A stretch of 64,000 bases of DNA from Delftia sp. PS-11. GTDB taxonomy: Bacteria > Pseudomonadota > Gammaproteobacteria > Burkholderiales > Burkholderiaceae_C. The notes under the pieces were generated by a model. It was not told the DNA's origin, searched no databases, and saw nothing but the letters and a program-made list of their open reading frames with translations. The translations under genes were made by a program, and so were the position numbers. Below, piece by piece: positions 33,424 through 41,995 of the stretch. The stretch lies in NCBI RefSeq assembly GCF_029870285.1, contig NZ_JACSYA010000002.1:124001-188000 (forward strand), read 5' to 3'. How positions within the stretch are numbered: position 1 is the first letter of the stretch; each line of letters opens with the position of its first letter.

Positions 33424-34374
33424 TCAGTGGTGCCTGTCGTCCCGCCCACTGCGTGGCCGCCGGCCCGAGGCCTGCGGCGCGGTCAGCTGCTGCCGCATCA
33501 GGTCCCACAGCGCCTGGGCAGGCTCGCCCAGCAGCGCATCCTGGCGGCGGATCATGCCGATGGGCCGCACGATGGCGGGCTCGTGCAGGGGACGTGTGCG
33601 CAGCTCGGCCATGTCTGCCGAATGCAGCGCCAGCCGGGGCAGCACGCCAATGCCGACGCCTCCGCGCAACAGGCCCAGCATGGACGACAGGTGCTCCACC
33701 TCGTCAAACCATGGCGGGACGATGCCTGCCTGGGCCAGTGCGGCATCTATCTGCTGGCGGTTGGCGCTGGTGGAGCGCAGCGCAATCACGCGCAAGTCCT
33801 CCAGCGCCCGCCATGGGACGCGCTGCAGCCGCTCCAGGGGGTGGCCGGGGGCGAATGCGATCACATAGGGGTCGTCGGAGCAATGCTCCGTGGCCAGCCC
33901 CGGCGGCAGTCCGCTGAGCACGCCGATGCCGAATTCCGCCTCCCTTGCCAGCACGGCCTGCGCCACGCGCTGGCCTGTGTCATCGCGCAGGTGCAGCCGC
34001 AACTGGGGGTACTGGCGCTGGAAGATTTTGAGCACAGGCGGCAGCAGCGCGTAGGCCACGGTGGTCAGGCAGGCCACGGTCAGGCGGCCTGACTCGCCGC
34101 GCGCGCAGCGGGCCGCTTCGGCCAGGGTGTCGTCCAGCTGCTCCAGCAGCGGCCCTGCCTTGCGCACCAGATCGATGCCCAGGCTCGTCATGGCCACCTT
34201 GCGCGTGGTGCGCTCCACCAGCGGGCCGCCCAGGGCCGATTCGAGCTGGGCAATGCGCCGGCTGAAGGCCGGCTGGGTGATGTGCAGCTGGCTGGCTGCA
34301 CGCACAAAGCTGCCTGTGGCGTGCAGCGCGAGCAGGGCGCGCAGATCATCGGCCCTGTAATTTATAGATGGCAT
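33424..34374 (-). CDS. LysR-type transcriptional regulator
   Basis: This 316-residue protein has an N-terminal winged helix (LRALLALHATGSFVRAASQL, HITQPAFSRRIAQLE) and a substrate-binding domain from about residue 92. It is divergent from a tautomerase-hydrolase-Bug operon with an 80-100 bp gap, the usual place for a LysR activator. The C-terminal 30 residues are basic and probably disordered. The effector is unknown. Confidence 0.92.
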   Translation of the reverse strand: MPSINYRADDLRALLALHATGSFVRAASQLHITQPAFSRRIAQLESALGGPLVERTTRKVAMTSLGIDLVRKAGPLLEQLDDTLAEAARCARGESGRLTVACLTTVAYALLPPVLKIFQRQYPQLRLHLRDDTGQRVAQAVLAREAEFGIGVLSGLPPGLATEHCSDDPYVIAFAPGHPLERLQRVPWRALEDLRVIALRSTSANRQQIDAALAQAGIVPPWFDEVEHLSSMLGLLRGGVGIGVLPRLALHSADMAELRTRPLHEPAIVRPIGMIRRQDALLGEPAQALWDLMRQQLTAPQASGRRPRSGRDDRHH

Positions 34375-34379
34375 GCATT

Positions 34380-34401
34380 AATTGCGCAAAAAATAGCAAT
34401 T
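34380..34401 (+). promoter_or_regulatory. inverted repeat between LysR and tautomerase genes
   Basis: AATTGC (34380-34385) and GCAATT (34396-34401) are exact inverted arms with a 10-bp AT-rich spacer in the divergent promoter. This size and spacing fit a LysR recognition site. Short arms keep confidence modest. Confidence 0.4.
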
Positions 34402-34465
34402 TACCGAATGAATCCAGGTTCTCACAATCCGGGCCATTCCCTGTTGTGCATTCATGCCTGAGTCC

Positions 34466-34786
34466 ATGCCCGTCATCAAAATATTCACCACTGAAGCCGT
34501 GCCCCGCGCCGCCACCGAGGCGCTGGCCTGCGAGCTGGAAAAGCTGTGCCTGGATCTTCTGCGCGCGCAGCCCCACGCCATTCAGATTGCCCTGATCCAG
34601 GCGGCCATGCCGCGCGGCGCCCAGGTGCTGGTGGAGGCGCACTACCGCGCCCAGCCCTACCGGGACGAGGCCGCGCTGTCGGGCTTCATGGATGGGGTCG
34701 AGCAGTCGGTGCAGCGCCATCTGTCGGCCCTGCCGCGCATCCGCTGTTTTGCCGTGGACCAGGCGGGCCTGTCCGCGCGCCACTGA
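34466..34786 (+). CDS. tautomerase-family protein (Pro-1 type)
   Basis: This 106-residue protein counts from the second ATG, which gives MPVIKIFTTEAVP. Removal of Met exposes a proline as the catalytic base, as in the tautomerase superfamily. An in-frame ATG four codons upstream (34454) also gives Met-Pro, but the later start fits the family beta strand. Landmarks are EALACELEKLCLDLL and AQVLVEAHYRAQPYRDE. Possible activities include enol-keto conversion or dehalogenase-like hydration. It is the first gene of the operon with an alpha/beta hydrolase and a Bug receptor. Confidence 0.72.
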   Translation: MPVIKIFTTEAVPRAATEALACELEKLCLDLLRAQPHAIQIALIQAAMPRGAQVLVEAHYRAQPYRDEAALSGFMDGVEQSVQRHLSALPRIRCFAVDQAGLSARH

Positions 34787-34796
34787 AAGGCCGTCC

Positions 34797-35777
34797 ATGC
34801 AAGGCAAAGCCAATGCGCCGCTGCGGCTGCGGCAGATCACCAGTTTTTTCATCGGCGGGGAGATCCGGTCGCTGCAGGGCCTGCCCGTCGAGCAGTTGCG
34901 TTTCGCGCAGAACGGCCCGCTGCGCCCCGTGGATCCCAATGGGGACTATGTCAGCGGGCAGATGTATGTGCAGGCCTATCTGCAGGAGCAGCCGGTGCTG
35001 CCGGTGCCGCTGCTGTTGTGGCATGGCGGCGGCATGACCGGCGCCAATTGGGAGAGCACTCCCGATGGCCGCCCTGGCTGGCTGGATATGCTGCTGCGCG
35101 CGGGGTTCGATGTGTATGTCTGCGATGCCGTGGAGCGCGGGCGTGCCGGCTGGTCGCGCTGGCCGCAGATCTATGACAGCGCGCCGCTGCACCGCACGCT
35201 CAATGAAGGCTGGGACATGTTCCGCATCGGTCCTGCCGAAGGCTACAGCCGCGATGCAGCTGCGCGCCGCGCCCATCCCGGCCAGCAGTTTCCCGTGCAT
35301 GCCTTTGATGCGTTTGCTGCCCAGTGGGTGCCGCGCTGGGCGGGCCATGAGGCCATGACCCTGCAGGCCTATGGGGCGCTGCTGCAGCGCCTGGGCCGCA
35401 GCATTGTGATCGGCCACAGCCAGGGCGGCGGGTTCGCCCTGGAGGCCGCACGCCGCTGGCCGCAGCATGTGGCTGCGGTGGCCGCCATCGAGCCTTCGGG
35501 CGCGCCGCGTCCGCAGCAGCTGGCCGAAGCCGCCGGGCCTTTGCCCGCCCATTTGTGCATGTGGGGCGATTTCCTGGATGCCCACCCGGTCTGGCTGCGC
35601 TACCGCGAGGCGGTGGATGCCTATTGCGCCGCCGTGCAGGCCTCGGGGGCGGCATTGGAGCTGTGCGACCTGCCGCGTGAGGGCATCCGGGGCAACTCCC
35701 ATTTTCCGATGATGGACAGCAACTCCGGCGTGGTTGGGCAACGCCTGCTGGCGTGGCTGGCTGCGCAGGGCGTGTAA
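34797..35777 (+). CDS. alpha/beta-fold hydrolase (esterase)
   Basis: This 326-residue protein has an oxyanion-hole region LLLWHGGGMTGANWE, the nucleophile elbow GHSQGGGFA (Ser), and a late histidine in GNSHFPMMDSNS. The acid is probably the D in WGDFLD. There is no signal peptide, so it is cytoplasmic. It resembles esterases that act next to tautomerases in catabolic clusters. The start at 34797 lies ten bases after the tautomerase stop. The substrate is unknown. Confidence 0.85.
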   Translation: MQGKANAPLRLRQITSFFIGGEIRSLQGLPVEQLRFAQNGPLRPVDPNGDYVSGQMYVQAYLQEQPVLPVPLLLWHGGGMTGANWESTPDGRPGWLDMLLRAGFDVYVCDAVERGRAGWSRWPQIYDSAPLHRTLNEGWDMFRIGPAEGYSRDAAARRAHPGQQFPVHAFDAFAAQWVPRWAGHEAMTLQAYGALLQRLGRSIVIGHSQGGGFALEAARRWPQHVAAVAAIEPSGAPRPQQLAEAAGPLPAHLCMWGDFLDAHPVWLRYREAVDAYCAAVQASGAALELCDLPREGIRGNSHFPMMDSNSGVVGQRLLAWLAAQGV

Positions 35778-35810
35778 GCGCCACAAACGATATTCGATCA
35801 GGAGACACCC

Positions 35811-36791
35811 ATGACCCGCCGTTCCTTTTTGCGCGCAGCCGGTGCTGCCACCGCGCTGTCCTGCGCCACGCCCTGGGCTGCGCTGGCCCAGCCAAACGCC
35901 CAGTGGCCTGCCAGGACACTGCGTATCGTCGTTCCCTTTGGCGCGGGCAGCGGCAACGATATCGTGGCGCGCCTGGTGGGCGACCATCTGGCGCGTGCGC
36001 TCAGGCAGCCTGTGGTGGTGGACAACCGCGTCGGTGCCAATGGCGCCATCGGCGCCGAGGCTGTGGCGCGCTCCGCGCCCGACGGCTATACGCTGTTCGT
36101 CACGACCAACACCACGCAGGCCGCCAATCCGGCCTTGATGAAGAAGCTGGGCTATGACCCGATACGGGACTTTGCCCCCATCGGGCGCATCGCCAATACC
36201 CCGGCCATGCTGGTGGTGCATCCCTCGCTGCCGGTGCGCAGCCTGCAGGAGCTGATCGCGCTGGCCAAATCGCGTCCCGGCAAGCTGACCTATGCGTCGG
36301 GCAGCGCGGGCACTCTGGTGCCGGCCGCCATGCTGACGAGCATGGCCGGCATCGACATGCTGCATGTGCCTTACAAGACGATTCCCCAGGGGCTCAACGA
36401 TGTGGTCGCGGGCCAGGTGGACATGATGTTCACGGACATGGCGACCGGCACGCCGCAGGTCAAGGGCGGCAAGGTGCGCGCGCTGGGCGTCAGCAGCCTG
36501 CAGCCTGTGGCGGCGCTCCCCGAGGTGCCGCCCATCGCCGCGACGCTCAAGGGCTTCGAGCTGGTGGCCTGGTATGCCATGTATGCCCCGGCCGGGACGC
36601 CGGAGCCGGTCATTGCCCGGCTCAATCGCGAAATCCGCGCCGCCGTGGACAGCCCGGCCTTGCGTGAGCGCTTTGCCGCCCTGGGCCTGCAGCCCGTCAC
36701 GAGTTCGCCGCAGGAGCTTGCCGACTTCGGGCGCGGTGAACTGGCCCGCTGGGGCCAGCTTATCCGCAGCGCAGGCATCGAGCCGGAATAA
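35811..36791 (+). CDS. Bug family (TTT) periplasmic binding protein
   Basis: This 326-residue receptor has a Tat/Sec-like signal (TRRSFLRAAGAATAL to ALAQ). Family landmarks are WPARTLRIVVPFGAGSGNDI, VDNRVGANGAIGAEAVA and MLHVPYKTIPQGLND. It is the last gene of the LysR-linked operon. It probably delivers the ester or carboxylate processed by the two upstream enzymes. Membrane components are not in the window. Confidence 0.93.
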   Translation: MTRRSFLRAAGAATALSCATPWAALAQPNAQWPARTLRIVVPFGAGSGNDIVARLVGDHLARALRQPVVVDNRVGANGAIGAEAVARSAPDGYTLFVTTNTTQAANPALMKKLGYDPIRDFAPIGRIANTPAMLVVHPSLPVRSLQELIALAKSRPGKLTYASGSAGTLVPAAMLTSMAGIDMLHVPYKTIPQGLNDVVAGQVDMMFTDMATGTPQVKGGKVRALGVSSLQPVAALPEVPPIAATLKGFELVAWYAMYAPAGTPEPVIARLNREIRAAVDSPALRERFAALGLQPVTSSPQELADFGRGELARWGQLIRSAGIEPE

Positions 36792-36837
36792 GCGCCGCGG
36801 GCTGCGGGCCTCTGGCATGCCTGTGCGCGCCCGCGCA

Positions 36838-38253
36838 CTACGGCGAGGCGGGGCCTGCGCTGTCGAAGCGCTCGGTCCAGGGCTCGGGCCCGGCATGGGC
36901 GGGCCAGCCGGGGTTGCCGGTGCGCGCAAAGCCTGCCCAGGCCGCGTGCATGCGCACCGCCAGGGGCTGCGGCGCATGGGCGCCTGCCAGTTCCCGGCCT
37001 GTGGCCGATGCCAGGCTGTTGAAGACAAAGGGCAGCTCGACCCCGTGCGCGGCGCCCAGCATGCCGGCCCACTGGGGGGAGGGCCACTGGAAGACATAGT
37101 GGTGCACGCTGCGGGCGTGCTGGCTGGCCAGCTGCGCGATGCGCCGCGATGGCTGGCCGTAGTAGTAGTCGGACTGCAGCGCGCAAAGCTGCTCGCCGGG
37201 GCTGTCCGTGACTGTGGCGGGCGGCAGGCCGGCGTCCTGGATGAAATCCTGCAGATCGGCCTGCGTCAGTCGCTGCAGCCCATTGCCGGGGACATGGTAG
37301 AGCCGCATTTCTTCGGCGTTGTGGCCGACCATCAGCTGCCAGGGGCAGGGCCGGGCCTGCCAGGCCTGCGCCAGCGCCTGCACGGGGTCTGTGCGCAGGC
37401 ACTGGCCGTCGATGACCGGGCGCAGGGGGAAGAACTGGCGGCTGCCCATGCCATGCGCACGGCGCAGCGCCGGGCTGGCCGCGAGCTGGTGGACGGCATG
37501 GACCAGCCGCTGCAGCGGCACTTCGGCCAGCGCCTGGCGCTGCGGCGCGGCGCCCGCCAGGGATGCAATCGCGCGCAGCGCGGTGTGCGCTTCCTCGGGT
37601 GTCTGGCAGGCCACGCTGGGGCTTTGCAAAATCGCGCGCTGCAGCAGGCCCTGGCTGGCTGGCATGCCCATCCAGCAAGCCATGGCGCCTGCGCCGGCGG
37701 ACTGGCCGAAGACCGTCACCTGCCCGGGGTCGCCGCCCCAGGCGGCAATGCAGTCCTGCACCCAGCGCAGGGCGGCCAGCTGGTCCAGCAGCCCCCGGTT
37801 GGCAGGCGCATCCGGCAGATGGGCGAAGCCATCCACGCCCAGGCGGTATTGCACCGACACGAAGACCAGTCCCTGGCGCGCGAAGGAGGCCCCGTCATAG
37901 AGGGGGTCGCTGGCGCTGCCCCGGAAAAAGCCGCCGCCATGGATCCACACCATGACGGGCAGGCGTTCTGTGACCGATGCCTGGGGCGCCCAGATGTTCA
38001 GGCGCAGGCAGTCCAGCGCACCCAGCATGCCGCTGCCTGCGCGCGGCCACTGCGGCGATGGCGGGCCGAATCCGGTGGCATCGCGCACGCCCTGCCAGGG
38101 CGGCTCTGCCACGGGGGCCTCGAAACGCAGTGCGCCTGCAGGTTCGCGCGCATAGCGGATGCCTTTGAACACCCGCAAATCGCCGTCCCAGGTTCCGCGC
38201 AGCCGCCCGCCATGGGGCAGAGTGACTTCAGGTGCGCAGCGGTCCGCGCTCAT
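36838..38253 (-). CDS. type-B carboxylesterase/lipase
   Basis: This 471-residue enzyme of the carboxylesterase type-B family has the oxyanion loop VMVWIHGGGFFRGSA, the nucleophile in TVFGQSAGAGAMA, and a C-terminal histidine in GAAHGVELPFVF, which is the family's usual His position. The catalytic Glu would lie about midway between. No signal peptide is evident. The start at 38253 overlaps the Bug gene stop by four bases (ATGA). It is the last gene of the TetR-Bug-esterase operon and likely hydrolyses an imported or diffusing ester. Confidence 0.9.
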   Translation of the reverse strand: MSADRCAPEVTLPHGGRLRGTWDGDLRVFKGIRYAREPAGALRFEAPVAEPPWQGVRDATGFGPPSPQWPRAGSGMLGALDCLRLNIWAPQASVTERLPVMVWIHGGGFFRGSASDPLYDGASFARQGLVFVSVQYRLGVDGFAHLPDAPANRGLLDQLAALRWVQDCIAAWGGDPGQVTVFGQSAGAGAMACWMGMPASQGLLQRAILQSPSVACQTPEEAHTALRAIASLAGAAPQRQALAEVPLQRLVHAVHQLAASPALRRAHGMGSRQFFPLRPVIDGQCLRTDPVQALAQAWQARPCPWQLMVGHNAEEMRLYHVPGNGLQRLTQADLQDFIQDAGLPPATVTDSPGEQLCALQSDYYYGQPSRRIAQLASQHARSVHHYVFQWPSPQWAGMLGAAHGVELPFVFNSLASATGRELAGAHAPQPLAVRMHAAWAGFARTGNPGWPAHAGPEPWTERFDSAGPASP

Positions 38254-39248
38254 TCCGCTGCCAGCCCCAGCCGCTCGATCAGCGGGCGCCAGACGGCGGC
38301 ATCGCGTGCGGCCCAGGTGCGTACATCCGCCGGCGCCGAGGCCGTGACCGTGACGCTCATGGCCTCCAGCCGCGAGCGGTACTGCGCGTTGCTGCGGCAC
38401 TGCTCGGTGGCGGCATGCAGGCGCGCAATCGCCGATGCGGGCGTGCCCGCCCTGGCCACGATGGCGATCCAGGAGGGACGTGCCAGATCGGCGGCGGCAG
38501 GCAGCAGCTCCGCCACGGTCGGCACATCCGGCAGCAGCGGCGAGCGCTGCGCATCGAACACGGCCAGGGCCACCAGCTTGCCAGCCTTGACCTGTGCAGC
38601 GGCCGTGCCCATCACCAGCGTCATGGCCTGGATTTGCTTGCCCAGCAGCGCGGTCACGCCTGCGCCTTCGCCCACGAAGGGCACATGGGTGCCTGCGGCG
38701 CCCAGCCGCTCCAGCAGCGCCGTGGTCAGCAGATGGGCCGGGCTGCCCTTGCCGGGCGAGCCGAAGTTCAGGCCCCCGGGCACCGCCCTGGCCGCTTTTT
38801 GCAGGTCTGCGAACCGCGCGATGCCCTCGCCGGGCGCCACCGCAAGCACCAGGGGCGAGGTGCCGATGAGGGCCACGCCGTCGAAGTCTGCCGCCGGGTC
38901 GTAGGGCCGCTGGCGGTAGGTATAGGGCGTGATGCTCATCTGCGACATGCCGATGCTCATCAGCGTATAGCCGTCGGCGGCCTGGCCCTTGAGGTGGTTG
39001 ATGGCCAGCACGCCATTGGCGCCGGGCTTGTTGAGCACCACCACAGGCTGGCCCAGCTCATGGGCGGCGCAGTCCGCCCACACACGGGTCATCGCATCGG
39101 AGCCGCTGCCCGGCGGCTGCTGGGCGATCAATTGGATGGGCCTGGCAGGGTAGGTGGCGGGCTGCGCCCAGGCGCTGGCGCCAGCAAGCATGCACAGGCC
39201 CGCCAGCAGGGTTGGGCGCGCGCAGGCGCAAAACAGAGATGACATCAT
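38250..39248 (-). CDS. Bug family (TTT) periplasmic binding protein
   Basis: This 332-residue receptor has a Sec signal (residues 1-29, ending AWAQ). Landmarks are YPARPIQLIAQQPPGSGSDA, LNKPGANGVLAINHL and AGTHVPFVGEGAGV. The pocket-lining loop has QQPPGSGSD where others have GFAAGG, so its ligand may differ. It is coupled at both ends by four-base overlaps, to TetR upstream and the esterase downstream. Confidence 0.92.
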   Translation of the reverse strand: MMSSLFCACARPTLLAGLCMLAGASAWAQPATYPARPIQLIAQQPPGSGSDAMTRVWADCAAHELGQPVVVLNKPGANGVLAINHLKGQAADGYTLMSIGMSQMSITPYTYRQRPYDPAADFDGVALIGTSPLVLAVAPGEGIARFADLQKAARAVPGGLNFGSPGKGSPAHLLTTALLERLGAAGTHVPFVGEGAGVTALLGKQIQAMTLVMGTAAAQVKAGKLVALAVFDAQRSPLLPDVPTVAELLPAAADLARPSWIAIVARAGTPASAIARLHAATEQCRSNAQYRSRLEAMSVTVTASAPADVRTWAARDAAVWRPLIERLGLAAE

Positions 39249-39916
39249 GGCTGGATCAGTGTTGATGGGGCAGGCAAGGGGCCGGTACCGCCTTGGCAGT
39301 GCGTTGCGATCAGATTCGCCAGGCAGGCCAGTTGTCCGCTGGCCTGCTCCGAAGCCGGGGTCTGGGGGCCGCCGGGAAACAGCTGCAGCATGCCCAGTCC
39401 GCGCAGGGCCGACAGAACCAGTCCCAGAAAGGCCTGCCGCTCCGGCAGCGCCGCCAGCTCCGGAAAGGTCTCGAAGAAGCCCGCTTCCATCTGCCCGCCG
39501 ACCTGGGCGCGCAGGGCTGCGACATGTTCGAGGATCTCGGGCTGGCTGCGGCTGCCCAGGTAGATGTTCCAGGCCACGATGAAGCGTGGCTGCGCATAGA
39601 TCAGTTGCCATGCGTTGTGCACGAATTGCATGGCGCGCTCGTGCACATCGAGGCTGGCCGCAGGCCATAGCTGGCCTGCATCGGCGTGCACCTGCAAAAG
39701 CTCGCCCAGGATGTGCATCATCAGCACCGCCTTGGATTCGAAGTGGTGCTGCACGGCGCCCGAGGTCATGCCCGCCGCCCTGGCGATTTCATGGATGGAG
39801 ACATCTTCCAGGCTGCGCCGCTGCATGACATCGATGGCCGTATCGATCAGATGCCTGCGCGTGGCAGCACTGCGCTGCGCATGCGAGCGCCGGGCTGGTG
39901 GGGTGGGGTGCGTCAT
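39245..39916 (-). CDS. TetR/AcrR-family transcriptional regulator
   Basis: This is a 223-residue protein. The DNA-binding helix-turn-helix is LEDVSIHEIARAAGMTSGAVQHHFESK at residues about 36-62, written here as the family pattern with VSIHEIARAAG and GAVQHHF. The C-terminal domain binds an unknown ligand. The start at 39916 is set by similarity to the family N-terminus. It heads an operon with a Bug receptor and an esterase, and a long palindrome right upstream implies self-repression. Confidence 0.9.
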   Translation of the reverse strand: MTHPTPPARRSHAQRSAATRRHLIDTAIDVMQRRSLEDVSIHEIARAAGMTSGAVQHHFESKAVLMMHILGELLQVHADAGQLWPAASLDVHERAMQFVHNAWQLIYAQPRFIVAWNIYLGSRSQPEILEHVAALRAQVGGQMEAGFFETFPELAALPERQAFLGLVLSALRGLGMLQLFPGGPQTPASEQASGQLACLANLIATHCQGGTGPLPAPSTLIQP

Positions 39917-39918
39917 GA

Positions 39919-39951
39919 ATTTACATTTTGCATTTTGAACGTAATGTAAAT
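39919..39951 (-). promoter_or_regulatory. 9-bp-arm palindrome, likely TetR operator
   Basis: ATTTACATT (39919-39927) and AATGTAAAT (39943-39951) are perfect inverted arms with a 15-bp spacer. The site begins three bases upstream of the TetR start codon. It is AT-rich in a GC-rich setting. Placement and symmetry fit an operator for the TetR protein, blocking its own operon. Confidence 0.65.
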
Positions 39952-40291
39952 GCCGTGCGCTCAGGGGCACCACAGGGGATACCCGTGCCGCAGTCGTATG
40001 CCACGGGCCTGATGCCTGCCGTGGTGTGTGCTGCCCGCAGGGGATGTGGATGCAGTGATTGCCCTGCGCCATGGCATCTGGCGCCTGCTGGTATCTCTTT
40101 CGGCAATAAGCTTAATTTCCGAAACGAGCCATTGCTTTTTAAATCAATGGCTTGTGCCATGACGTGCACGCTATAAACAAATGTGAATTCCGTCTTGGAC
40201 CGGCGGGCGGCACGGTGTTGCAATGCCTCCAGAGTTCTTGTCCACGGGCGCCATGCGGCGCGGGCCAAGGCCTCTTTGAAGGAGCCATGCC
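39952..40291 (+). other. intergenic region between the TetR operon and the sulfur locus
   Basis: No gene is evident in this 340-bp stretch. The right half (from 40090) is AT-richer and holds two inverted repeats and a -10 box described separately. The rest is ordinary GC-rich sequence in which I see nothing. Confidence 0.6.
40098..40177 (+). promoter_or_regulatory. candidate activator sites and promoter of the organosulfur operon
   Basis: TTTCGG/CCGAAA (40098-40103 and 40119-40124) and AGCCATTG/CAATGGCT (40127-40134 and 40145-40152) are two inverted repeats. A -10 box TATAAA lies at 40172-40177 with no good -35. If transcription starts near 40183, the repeats centre at about -72 and -43, the positions used by LysR activators such as CysB, Cbl or SsuR. 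Sulfur-starvation control is inferred. Confidence 0.5.
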
Positions 40292-41119
40292 ATGTCCCAT
40301 CGCAGAAGAACATTTACCCTGTCACTCGCCGCCACGCTGGCGCTGCCCTGCCTGATGCAGCCTGCCCTGGCTGCTGCTGCACTGAAGATCGGTGTCACGC
40401 CTGGCTCCCTGGCCGATTCGGTGGAGGTGGCCGCGCGGCTGGCGCGCGCCCAGGGCCTGGATGTGCAGGTCATCGAGTTCACCGACTGGACGACCCCGAA
40501 TACGGCGCTGGCAGCCGGCGATATCGATCTCAATTACTTCCAGCACCAGGCCTTTCTGGACAACGCCATCCGCGAGCGCGGCTACCGCTTTGCCAGCGTG
40601 GCCACGGGGCTGCTGCCCAATATCGGCCTGTACTCGCTCAAGGTCAGGCGCTTCGATGAGTTGAAGGAGGGCGCGCGCGTCGGCGTGGCCAATGACCCGG
40701 TCAACCAGGGGCGTGGCCTGCTGTTGCTGGAAAAAGCCGGCCTGATTCAGCTGCGCGAAGGCAAGGGCCCGCGTGCCGGCCTGGACGACATCGTGGCCAA
40801 TCCGCGCAGGTTGCGGTTTGTCGAGATCGAGGGGCCGCAACTGGTGCGCGCGCTGGACGATGTGGATCTGGCGCAGGGCTATCCGGCCCACTTCGTCAAT
40901 GCAGGCCGGCCTCAGGTGGCGGGCAATGCGCTGCTGTATTCGGGCACCGACGATGTGTATTACGCCATCCGGTTTGTCGCGCGCCAGGACAACGCACAGG
41001 ACCCACGCATTGCGCAGTTTGTGCGCATCTACCAGACCTCTGAGGCCGTTCAGGCCCGTATCCACCAGTCCTTTGCTGCCAATGACCGGCTCTACAGCCT
41101 GCCGTGGCGCAAGCCGTGA
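40292..41119 (+). CDS. MetQ/NlpA-family substrate-binding protein, copy 1
   Basis: This is a 275-residue periplasmic receptor of the methionine-type (MUT) ABC family. The signal is HRRRTFTLSLAATLAL to ALA. Landmarks are [46 protein letters not shown] and [18 protein letters not shown]. It lacks a clear lipobox cysteine, unlike E. coli MetQ. AAGGAG precedes the ATG by seven bases. It is the first gene of the organosulfur locus and shares motifs with copies 2 and 3. The ligand may be methionine or a sulfonate/sulfone. Confidence 0.9.
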   Translation: MSHRRRTFTLSLAATLALPCLMQPALAAAALKIGVTPGSLADSVEVAARLARAQGLDVQVIEFTDWTTPNTALAAGDIDLNYFQHQAFLDNAIRERGYRFASVATGLLPNIGLYSLKVRRFDELKEGARVGVANDPVNQGRGLLLLEKAGLIQLREGKGPRAGLDDIVANPRRLRFVEIEGPQLVRALDDVDLAQGYPAHFVNAGRPQVAGNALLYSGTDDVYYAIRFVARQDNAQDPRIAQFVRIYQTSEAVQARIHQSFAANDRLYSLPWRKP

Positions 41120-41165
41120 CGCTTTTGCCTCTTTCCCAGACACCCTATTTTCCCCGGAGATCCCG

Positions 41166-41972
41166 ATGAAGCTTTCCCGTTTCCTGCTCGCACCGCTGGC
41201 CGCCCTGACCCTGCTGACCGCCCATGCCGCCGACAAGCTGCGCATTGGCGTGGTGCCCGGCGCCTATGCCGATTCCGTGGCCGTGGCCGCCAAGGAGGCC
41301 AAGGCCCAGGGCATCGATGTGCAGGTGGTGGAGTTCACCGACTGGACCACGCCCAATGTGGCCGTGGATTCGGGCGATCTGGACATCAACTATTTCCAGC
41401 ACCAGCCTTTCCTGGACAACGCGATCCAGAAGAACGGCTACAAGCTGGCCAGCGCGGGCACGGGCATTCTGGCCAACGTGGGCCTGTATTCGCTCAGGCA
41501 CAAGGCGATTGCCCAGGTGCCGCAGGGCGGCAAGGTGGGTATTGCCAATGACCCGGTCAACCAGGGGCGCGGCCTGCTGCTGCTGCAGAAGGTGGGGCTG
41601 ATCAAGTTCAAGCCCGGCGTGGGCTACCTGGGCAGCCTGAATGACATTGTCGAGAACCCGAAAAAGCTCAGCTTCGTCGAGGTCGAGGGGCCGCAGCTGG
41701 TGCGCATCACCGGGGACGTGGATATCGCCCAGGGCTATCCGCACTTCATCGTGGCGGCCAAGGCTTTCGATCCTTCCAGCGGCCTGGCCTATTCGGGCAT
41801 CGAGGATGCGCGCTTTTCGATCCAGTTCGTGGTCAAGGCCAACCGCACGCAGGACCCTGTCGTGCAGAAGTTCATCCGCATCTACCAGAACTCCGAGGCT
41901 GTGAAGGCGGACATCCACCGCGCCTTCTCCAGCGACAAGCGCCTGTACAACCTGGCGTGGATCAAGCCCTGA
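41166..41972 (+). CDS. MetQ/NlpA-family substrate-binding protein, copy 2
   Basis: This is a 268-residue receptor. The signal is [21 protein letters not shown] with no lipobox cysteine, so it is a soluble periplasmic protein. Landmarks are [34 protein letters not shown] and [17 protein letters not shown]. It directly precedes metN, as in metQNI-type operons, so it is the best candidate as the cognate receptor of the adjacent MetNI. CCCCGGAG sits before the ATG. Confidence 0.9.
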   Translation: MKLSRFLLAPLAALTLLTAHAADKLRIGVVPGAYADSVAVAAKEAKAQGIDVQVVEFTDWTTPNVAVDSGDLDINYFQHQPFLDNAIQKNGYKLASAGTGILANVGLYSLRHKAIAQVPQGGKVGIANDPVNQGRGLLLLQKVGLIKFKPGVGYLGSLNDIVENPKKLSFVEVEGPQLVRITGDVDIAQGYPHFIVAAKAFDPSSGLAYSGIEDARFSIQFVVKANRTQDPVVQKFIRIYQNSEAVKADIHRAFSSDKRLYNLAWIKP

Positions 41973-41995
41973 GCGCCCCGAGGAGGACTTTTCCT

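Noticed and set aside
34686..37097. 803-codon minus-strand frame opposite hydrolase and Bug genes
   Set aside because: It overlaps two well-supported plus-strand genes with ribosome sites; no recognisable domain.
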